Assembly (NCBI GenBank): GCA_964532735.1
Contig: CAZHKK010000012.1
Span: 1-29,953, forward strand
Direction of reading: 5' to 3'
Source of the DNA: JAJXYN01 sp964532735
Lineage (GTDB): Bacteria > Patescibacteriota > Patescibacteriia > JAGPKW01
Length of the DNA: 29,953 nucleotides
The stretch's first letter is position 1; the number at the start of each line of letters is the position of its first letter. This document shows, in pieces, positions 7,898 through 13,137 of the stretch. The position numbers and the translations under genes are program-made. A model generated the notes under the pieces. The model saw only the letters and a list, made by a program, of their open reading frames with translations. It was not told the DNA's origin and ran no database searches.

Positions 7898-8890
7898 ATG
7901 AAAAAAATACTTATTTTAATATTTGTTTTTGTATTTTTTACTATTGGATTTTTTTACTATTTTTTGTTTCAATCAGAAAAAAATCTTGATACAAAATTTA
8001 CAGTTAAGAATGGGGAAGTAATATCTACAATAGCTGATAATTTAAAAAATAATAATATAATATCAAGTTCTACTTTATTTAAAATATACTTTAGAAACAT
8101 ATCAAAAAAACCAATATTATCTGGGAATTATGTTTTTTTAGGTTCTTATAATATTCCTAAAATAGCTCAAGTATTAACAACTTCTCCGGAACCACTCGCA
8201 AAAACAAAAAAAATAACAATTCTTGAAGGATGGAATAAATATACAATATCTAAATATTTATCAGAAAATACCAACTATAAATATGAAGATATTATGAATT
8301 TTATAGAAGAAAAATACAAAAATGGAATATTAACAACCAAATACAGTTTTTTAAATAATGATTATGTTGTAAATTTAGAAGGTTTTTTGTTTCCAGATAC
8401 TTATGAAATATATGAAACTGCAAATATAGAAACAATTTTCTCAAAAATGTTAAGTAATTTTAAAACAAAAGTTATAGATAAATATGATATAAATGATTAT
8501 AAACAATTTTATGATTATTTAAAAATGGCCAGTATTATAGAAAAAGAAGCTAAATTTGATAACGATAGATCAATAATTGCATCTGTAATAAATAATAGAC
8601 TAAAGATTAAAATGAGATTAGAAATGGACAGTACGATTGTTTATTTTACCAATAATAAAACAAATTCTGTTATTGTTAATAACAAATATACAGATAATGG
8701 TTATAATACATACAAAAATTTTGGTCTTCCTATTGGTCCAATATCAAATCCTAGCATAAAATCAATAGATGCTGCATTAAATCCAAAAACTACAAACTAC
8801 TACTACTTTGTAAACAAATCTAGCGGGGAAGCTGTTTTTGCAAAAACAATAGAAGAACATAATTTAAATATTAATAAATATCTTAGATAG
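7898..8890 (+). CDS. mltG: Endolytic murein transglycosylase MltG (YceG-like)
   Basis: Membrane-anchored lytic transglycosylase that cuts nascent glycan strands and is thought to set their length. Residues 5-26 form a single TM anchor. A LysM-like region follows (about 35-100), then the YceG domain: ILEGWNKYTIS, EGFLFPDTYEI, ASIIEKEAKFDNDRS (211-225), NNRLKIKMRLEMDSTIVYF, and near the C-terminus YYYFVNKSSGEAVFAKT. The catalytic Glu lies in ASIIEKEA (Glu215 or Glu217 by alignment from memory). Length (330 aa) is normal. The ATG at 7898 has no SD. This is the only gene in the window ending in TAG. A poorly matched -10 (TATAAT near 7864) may serve it. A strong terminator follows. Confidence 0.94.
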   Translation: MKKILILIFVFVFFTIGFFYYFLFQSEKNLDTKFTVKNGEVISTIADNLKNNNIISSSTLFKIYFRNISKKPILSGNYVFLGSYNIPKIAQVLTTSPEPLAKTKKITILEGWNKYTISKYLSENTNYKYEDIMNFIEEKYKNGILTTKYSFLNNDYVVNLEGFLFPDTYEIYETANIETIFSKMLSNFKTKVIDKYDINDYKQFYDYLKMASIIEKEAKFDNDRSIIASVINNRLKIKMRLEMDSTIVYFTNNKTNSVIVNNKYTDNGYNTYKNFGLPIGPISNPSIKSIDAALNPKTTNYYYFVNKSSGEAVFAKTIEEHNLNINKYLR

Positions 8891-8903
8891 CTTCCTATAT
8901 AAT

Positions 8904-8940
8904 AAATAATAGGTTATTAAGCCTGTTATTTATTTTTTTT
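8904..8940 (+). terminator. Terminator of mltG
   Basis: A 10-bp stem with one G-U pair (8904-8913 with 8922-8931) is followed by eight T residues. Confidence 0.75.
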
Positions 8941-9186
8941 AGAATAATTTAAATTTAATTATTTAATATTATTGTGCGACATAAAATAAAAAGAGGGTAT
9001 ATTTGAACACAAAAATTATTCTTTGTAAAATATTTTTTAAAAATAACTTTTCGGGGATAAATATAGATTAATTAAATTAAATTTTACATATTAATTACAA
9101 TAAATATAAATAAGATAACTTTAATTAAATTAAAATTATCTTTAACTAATTAAAAATAAGGTCTATATTGCTTAGTTTATATATTT

Positions 9187-9302
9187 ATATAACAACATTT
9201 TTTGTTTTAAATGTCAATTTATGTAACAACACTTTTTTAATATTTTGTCAAAAAGTTATCCACAGGTTATTATATAAGAACATTATATTCCCCTTTTGTC
9301 AA
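9187..9302 (-). repeat. Three spaced 31-bp repeats with promoter-like architecture
   Basis: Copies lie at 9187-9217, 9221-9251 and 9272-9302. On the - strand each reads TTGACA, 15 variable bases, GT, then TGTTATAT, TGTTACAT or TCTTATAT. The length is identical in all three. The ends are conserved and the middles are not. If these are promoters, TTGACA with a 17-base spacer and a TGTTAT-like -10 would fire leftward three times in tandem. If they are protein-binding iterons, the conserved ends are the contact sites. Copy starts are 34 and 51 bases apart. Confidence 0.6.
9256..9264 (+). promoter_or_regulatory. Perfect DnaA-box sequence
   Basis: TTATCCACA matches the strongest known DnaA box. 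It lies in a non-coding stretch between the second and third 31-bp repeats. A single box is not enough to call an origin, and dnaA is not in the window. Confidence 0.4.
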
Positions 9303-9394
9303 TAATATTCCCCTAAAAGTATTATAAAACCTACATTTCATATAAATAAAAAGTATAAATTATTATAAAAAAGTGCCTAAAAAAAGAATGTTTC

Positions 9395-9423
9395 TTGACT
9401 TTTTTTATAAAAAAGTGTATTAT
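9395..9423 (+). promoter_or_regulatory. Strong promoter of the 130-aa unknown gene
   Basis: TTGACT (9395-9400), exactly 17 bases, then TATTAT (9418-9423). Transcription would begin near 9430, leaving a leader of about 20 bases. Confidence 0.65.
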
Positions 9424-9441
9424 ACAAAAACAAAAAAACAT

Positions 9442-9447
9442 GGAGGT
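9442..9447 (+). promoter_or_regulatory. Strong Shine-Dalgarno site that fixes the start at 9451
   Basis: GGAGGT lies 3 bases before the ATG at 9451 (4 bases after GGAGG). It rules out the in-frame upstream codon at 9373, which would also precede the promoter. Such a strong SD is exceptional in this window. Confidence 0.7.
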
Positions 9448-9450
9448 CTC

Positions 9451-9843
9451 ATGAAAAGAACATCTCAAGAATTAAGGATCAATTTAAAAAAAGAAAAGAA
9501 AGAAAGAGCCAAAAAAGCTCAGGAATACAAAAGTGAAAGAAGGGATAATACCAGAATTGGTCGATGTTTTATAACAGTAGATTATTACAGTGGATCACGT
9601 ATTGAAGATACTCATACAGCTGTAAAATGCCGAAGATTTTTTAAACGCCTCAATAAAAAAAGAGAACGTCGTGAGTCTCTTCTCGAAACAAAGAATCAAC
9701 TTCTCGACAAAATTTTTGTCGAAGAAGAAGAAAAACTTCGAATCGAAAAATTTGAAGAATATGACGACGAAAATGACAAAATATCATTTAAGTCAATCAT
9801 AAACTTCGAGAAAAAACGAGAGCTAGAGGAAGCAATGGCTTAA
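9451..9843 (+). CDS. Unknown small charged protein (130 aa)
   Basis: I do not recognise this protein. It is 130 residues, soluble, with no signal peptide or TM segment. The first 35 residues are strongly basic and probably helical (KKEKKERAKKAQEYKSERR). A middle segment (about 36-65) has GRCFITVDYYSG and two Cys. A second basic helix follows (KCRRFFKRLNKKRERRES), then an acidic tail rich in Glu and Asp. The basic-then-acidic layout suggests an RNA-, ribosome- or DNA-associated protein, which is inference. Half of its 16 Arg codons (8) are CGN, whereas neighbours mostly use AGA. It has a near-consensus promoter, a GGAGG site and its own terminator, so it is likely abundantly made from a single-gene transcript. 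Start choice rests on the SD and promoter. Confidence 0.8.
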   Translation: MKRTSQELRINLKKEKKERAKKAQEYKSERRDNTRIGRCFITVDYYSGSRIEDTHTAVKCRRFFKRLNKKRERRESLLETKNQLLDKIFVEEEEKLRIEKFEEYDDENDKISFKSIINFEKKRELEEAMA

Positions 9844-9860
9844 TCTGACTTTGATTATAT

Positions 9861-9902
9861 ATCGCAATAAATTGAACAAAATCAGTTTATTGCGATTTTT
9901 TA
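9861..9902 (+). terminator. Terminator of the 130-aa unknown gene
   Basis: A perfect 11-bp stem (9861-9871 with 9886-9896) with a 14-base loop is followed by six T residues. Confidence 0.85.
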
Positions 9903-9933
9903 ATTAAAAAATAATTAATTTTTTGGCTAATAT

Positions 9934-9962
9934 TTGACAAAAATATATAAATATGCTAAAAT
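9934..9962 (+). promoter_or_regulatory. Near-consensus promoter with no gene behind it
   Basis: Perfect TTGACA (9934-9939), a 17-base spacer ending in TGC, and TAAAAT (9957-9962). It combines a consensus -35 with an extended -10 and is the best promoter seen in the window. It leads into about 300 bases without an ORF. Confidence 0.75.
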
Positions 9963-9968
9963 ATAGGT

Positions 9969-10265
9969 GACTTAATATTATTAAAACTAAATAATGAATA
10001 TTTAATTTAAATGTTTTAATAAAAACATCTTAAATTATAAAATATTTCACAACACAAAGAACTAATATTATAAAAACTCAATAAAAATAATGTTTTACAA
10101 GGAAAATATATATTAGACCATAAATTTAAAAAAGTGCCAATAATTTTCTAAAAGAATATAAAAATAATTATCATCAAAAAAATAAATATTGAAAAATTAA
10201 AAAATTAAAAATAAAGAAAAAAGGGAAACAAAAAAATAGATTTTTAAATCTATTTTTTTGTTTTT
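9969..10265 (+). ncRNA. Candidate 300-nt AU-rich non-coding RNA
   Basis: Bounded by the promoter at 9934-9962 and the terminator at 10229-10265. All frames are short and closed. Visible structure: a 14-bp hairpin with one bulged base (10004-10017 with 10022-10036); a 7-bp long-range pairing CTAATAT/ATATTAG around 10062-10115; and a 22-base direct repeat with two mismatches (9973-9994 and 10063-10084). It shows no landmarks of tmRNA, RNase P RNA, SRP RNA or 6S RNA that I can recognise. It could be an sRNA, a long leader with premature termination, or an unrecognised divergent housekeeping RNA. Confidence 0.5.
10229..10265 (+). terminator. Terminator of the 300-nt RNA
   Basis: A 15-bp inverted repeat (10229-10243 with 10246-10260) with two central bases, made mainly of an A-run, TAGA and a T-run, followed by TTTTT. 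Being near-symmetrical it could also stop leftward transcription. Confidence 0.7.
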
Positions 10266-10681
10266 ATAAATATCGGAGGGGACTTTATTTTTGAATATAT
10301 ACAGTGTCGCACAAGATACCTTTTACGACCTAATATATTCTTTTATTTAAAAATACCCATATGAATAGACCTTTGATTAATCGTCTTTATCGCATTGTAA
10401 TATAAATAATATACCCAGACACGACAACAATAGTCCTGTAAATACTATAATTGATAAGTTCGTCAGCAGCGGAGGCATTTTTTTGTTAATATTTAAAAAT
10501 TAATATTTAAAATTTAAAAAATTTAAATTCTAAATAAAAACTTATAATTATTGAATCTATATTTTAACATAAAATATTTTTTTTAAAATGTTAATAATTA
10601 AATAATTCTCTTCCCTCAAAGAGAGAAGAGAATTATTATAGTGTCGCACAATAAATAGGGCAGGGTTGGCTACTGGTATGT
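10266..10681. other. Gene-poor stretch with a GC-richer island
   Basis: No confident gene. Bases 10266-10480 are visibly richer in G and C than their surroundings. The island holds GGAGGGG (10275-10281) nine bases before a TTG-started 19-codon frame (10291-10350), and another GGAGG (10471-10475). On the - strand, 10478-10377 is an ATG-started 33-codon frame with a hydrophobic centre. Two copies of AGTGTCGCACAA lie at 10303-10314 and 10640-10651. Bases 10486-10600 are almost pure A/T. A 13-bp hairpin (10601-10613 with 10625-10637) follows. Confidence 0.4.
10601..10637 (-). terminator. Possible terminator downstream of ftsQ
   Basis: A perfect 13-bp stem (10601-10613 with 10625-10637, 11-base loop) about 45 bases past the ftsQ stop. 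There is no clean T-run on either strand, so termination is uncertain. Confidence 0.4.
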
Positions 10682-11869
10682 TTATTTATAATATATTTTT
10701 GAACCAAATCTTAAATCTATATATTTTATATTTTTTATTCCCTCTTTTATTTTGTCTCTTATTATAATACCTAAGTATTCTATTTGTTGGTCTATATCAT
10801 CATTTATATTAAAATATATTTCATATCCAATATCTGTTGTAATTATTAATTTTATATCACTTATTGTTTCTAAATATATTTTTTTAATATTTATTGCTTT
10901 ATTTAAGAGTTTTGCTTCTATTTTGTTTATAAATACAATATGATCCTTGTTGATATCATAATCTTTTAAGTCTATTTTTTGACCTAAATAAACCTCTGGA
11001 AATTTATAATCCTTAAAAATATCCTCCTTACTACTAAAATCAAAAATATTATTAATTTCTAAATCTATTTTTTTGTTTTCTATATTATTTTTTTCAGTTT
11101 CTTTTTCTAGGTTTAAATTAGCTTTATTTAAATTATTTGAGTCTAATTCTTCTTGATTTTTTATCAATTGTTGCATTATGTCGTATTCTTCAATTTTATC
11201 AATATTTATGGTGTTGTCTTTTTTGTTTTCTGTAATTGAATTTGTATTATCAATATCTTTTTTTAAGATATTTTCTATAAGAATATTATTTGTTTTTAAT
11301 ATTATTTTACCATTTTCATCAAAATAATATTTATATTCATCTGTAAAAAAAACTACTTTTGGAGATCTTTCTTTTATGTTTATTATTAATTTATTTGGAA
11401 ATTTTTTTTCTATATCTATGTTATAAAAAAAATCATTAGATAATTTGTTAATTGAGGATATTAATTTATTTTTATCAAACAAAAATAAATTATCTTGTTT
11501 CCAAATAAAAAAATTTTCTTGTTTTTGTTTATCTATTATACAATTTAATGTATCTGTATATTTTTTATTTTCAATATTTATAGAAACATTTTTTATTTTA
11601 AATGCTTTAGAAGAAAATAAAACCCAAAAAATTAATAATATAAAAAAGAAAAAACACAAAACAAATACAATCTTTATAATAAAATTTCTTATTTTTCTAA
11701 GTGAAGAAATTTTAATTCTGTTTGGGTTTTTAAAAGATCTTTTATTGCTAATATTTCTATTTATTATCACCCTATTGTATTGCTTTTCTTTTTTAAAAAA
11801 TGAAACTATATAATACAATATATTTTTTTTAGGTTTTATATTTCTTCTTTTTAAAGAAGAATAATCCAT
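10682..11869 (-). CDS. ftsQ: Cell division protein FtsQ (POTRA domain) with low-complexity insert
   Basis: Single-pass membrane protein of the divisome, linking FtsL/FtsB to the transpeptidase. Residues 1-62 are a basic cytoplasmic tail. TM is about 63-88. FKIKNVSI near 94 begins the POTRA domain, followed by the FtsQ-type segment FFYNIDIEKKFPNKLIINIKERSPKVVFF (quoted here only as residues about 147-175). The C-terminus IDLRFGSKIYYK is classic FtsQ. Between about 195 and 290 is a Lys/Asn/Glu/Asp-rich low-complexity insert, making the protein 395 aa against the usual 230-280. It starts 2 bases after ctpA ends, so it is the last gene of the dut-DUF4012-ctpA-ftsQ run. Confidence 0.85.
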   Translation of the reverse strand: MDYSSLKRRNIKPKKNILYYIVSFFKKEKQYNRVIINRNISNKRSFKNPNRIKISSLRKIRNFIIKIVFVLCFFFFILLIFWVLFSSKAFKIKNVSINIENKKYTDTLNCIIDKQKQENFFIWKQDNLFLFDKNKLISSINKLSNDFFYNIDIEKKFPNKLIINIKERSPKVVFFTDEYKYYFDENGKIILKTNNILIENILKKDIDNTNSITENKKDNTINIDKIEEYDIMQQLIKNQEELDSNNLNKANLNLEKETEKNNIENKKIDLEINNIFDFSSKEDIFKDYKFPEVYLGQKIDLKDYDINKDHIVFINKIEAKLLNKAINIKKIYLETISDIKLIITTDIGYEIYFNINDDIDQQIEYLGIIIRDKIKEGIKNIKYIDLRFGSKIYYK

Positions 11870-11871
11870 AA

Positions 11872-13125
11872 TTATTTATTTAATATATATTCAATAGCAC
11901 TTTCCATTTGAGGATCTTTATCTTTGTTAAAATCTTCTATTGTATAATCAACCTCAATATCAGGATTAATACCATTTTTATTTATATTAAGACCATTTGG
12001 CGTAAACCATTCAGCTACAGTAACCTTTATAGATGTTCCATCTGAAAATTCTTGATATTCTTGGACAGATCCTTTACCAAAACTCTTTTTGCCTATTAAT
12101 ATAGCTTTCTTGTGATCTTGTAAAGCACCAGAAACTATTTCTGAAGCTGATGCTGAACCTTCGTTTATTAATATAGCAGTCTTATAATTAGACAATAAAC
12201 CAAATTCGTTAGCCTTATGTGGAGTGGTTTTTTTATTTCTATTTTGTTCTGAAACTATATTATCTCCTTTGTTTAACCAATATTCAGAAATATCTATTGC
12301 TGTTGATAAATATCCGCCTGGATTATTTCTTAAATCCAAAATTACTCCTTTAATAGAATTGTCTATTATTATATTTTTTTTAACTATTTCGTTAAACTTA
12401 CTAGATGTATTATCGTTAAAACTAGATATTGTAATAATTGCTATATTATTCTTTTTTTCAAAAACAACACTTTCTATAACTATATTGTCTCTGATTATGT
12501 TTAAGTCTTTTGTTGTTTTTGTTTCAGATTGATAAACCGACAATAGAACCTCTGTCCCTCTTTCACCTCTTATTTTTGATACTGCTAATTCGGTTGACAT
12601 ACCACTAGTATCTTCGTTGTTTATTTTTAATATTTTATCACCTGCTTTTATACCAGCTCTATCTGCTGGTGTATTTGGTAATGGTGCAACTATTGTTAAT
12701 ACGTTGTCTTTTATTCCTATTTCTGCTCCAATCCCAGAAAAACTTCCACTCATTTCTTCGCTAAAAGATTTTGTTAGTTCTTCGTTAAAATAAGTTGTAT
12801 AAGGATCACCCACAGAAGATACTATCCCAGCCAAAGCTCCATCAAATATTTTTTGATCATCTATTTTACTTGAATCGTAATATCTATCCTTTAATATTGA
12901 TATTATATTTTCTATTTTTTCAGAATTAAATACACTGTCTGCATCTTTTTGATTTATAAGAACCGAATTATCTATTTTTTTTTCTTCAACTAATAATATT
13001 TTCCCCAATATAACTCCGGCTAAAAATATAAAAACTATAAAAACAACTAATATATAATTTTTTATATATTCTTTTAATTTTCTTTTTTGTATTCTGTTTT
13101 CTATATATTCTTTTGGACTATTCAT
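11872..13125 (-). CDS. ctpA: C-terminal processing peptidase (S41 family, CtpA-like)
   Basis: Membrane-anchored serine protease of the envelope, of the CtpA/Prc type. It probably trims or degrades exported proteins or cell-wall enzymes. TM is about 23-45. GDPYTTYF (106-113) is a typical entry segment. The PDZ domain is about 125-205 (GIGAEIGI, NTPADRAGIKAGDKIL). The S41 core is about 215-395: VILDLRNNPGGYL, then GSASASEIVSGALQDH with the nucleophile around Ser326, and GKKSFGKGSVQ with general-base Lys351. Both catalytic residues are present. Length (417 aa) is normal. No SD precedes the ATG. It lies between a DUF4012 gene and ftsQ. Confidence 0.94.
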   Translation of the reverse strand: MNSPKEYIENRIQKRKLKEYIKNYILVVFIVFIFLAGVILGKILLVEEKKIDNSVLINQKDADSVFNSEKIENIISILKDRYYDSSKIDDQKIFDGALAGIVSSVGDPYTTYFNEELTKSFSEEMSGSFSGIGAEIGIKDNVLTIVAPLPNTPADRAGIKAGDKILKINNEDTSGMSTELAVSKIRGERGTEVLLSVYQSETKTTKDLNIIRDNIVIESVVFEKKNNIAIITISSFNDNTSSKFNEIVKKNIIIDNSIKGVILDLRNNPGGYLSTAIDISEYWLNKGDNIVSEQNRNKKTTPHKANEFGLLSNYKTAILINEGSASASEIVSGALQDHKKAILIGKKSFGKGSVQEYQEFSDGTSIKVTVAEWFTPNGLNINKNGINPDIEVDYTIEDFNKDKDPQMESAIEYILNK

Positions 13126-13137
13126 TTAAGTTACTTA

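Larger units (their letters stand above)
8941..9394. other. Gene-free AT-rich region with repeats and a DnaA-box sequence
   Basis: No credible ORF was found between the mltG terminator and the promoter at 9395. It contains: a 10-bp long-range stem (8941-8950 with 9013-9022); a plus-strand promoter-like TTGAAC-17-TAAAAT (9003-9031); an almost GC-free stretch at about 9057-9160 with an imperfect hairpin (9112-9142) and an 8-bp long-range pairing (9060-9067 with 9162-9169); three 31-bp repeats (listed separately); and a perfect DnaA box at 9256-9264. It could be a replication-associated or heavily regulated promoter region. Neither is proven. Confidence 0.5.
8969..10654. repeat. Three copies of the GC-rich motif TGTCGCACAA, outer two inverted
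   Basis: TTATTGTGCGACA at 8969-8981 is the exact reverse complement of TGTCGCACAATAA at 10642-10654. A third copy, TGTCGCACAA, lies at 10305-10314 in direct orientation to the right copy. The two right copies share the 12-mer AGTGTCGCACAA plus an upstream GAAT. All three are intergenic, and I saw no other copy in the window. No target-site duplication is evident. Confidence 0.6.

Noticed and set aside
8941..9400. Chromosomal replication origin
   Set aside because: Only one DnaA box, no dnaA/dnaN/rpmH nearby, and genes on the two sides point toward the region rather than away from it. Kept as a finding, not called as oriC.
9373..9450. Longer N-terminus for the 130-aa protein
   Set aside because: The extension would begin before the promoter and contains the -35 and -10 boxes; the SD fits only the ATG at 9451.
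10361..10405. 14-codon ATG-started frame in the GC-richer island
   Set aside because: Too short, no SD, expected by chance.
10377..10478. 33-residue hydrophobic minus-strand ORF as a confident gene
   Set aside because: No Shine-Dalgarno or promoter and codons unlike the genome; left as an observation only.
8941..10681. Mobile element bounded by 13-bp inverted repeats
   Set aside because: No transposase or integrase, no visible target duplication, and a third internal copy of the motif; the repeats are better reported as unexplained sites.
11445..11813. Plus-strand open frame opposite ftsQ, and similar antisense frames over ctpA, murF, pyrG and secF
   Set aside because: They mirror low-complexity or conserved codons of well-supported genes on the other strand and have no start signals of their own.
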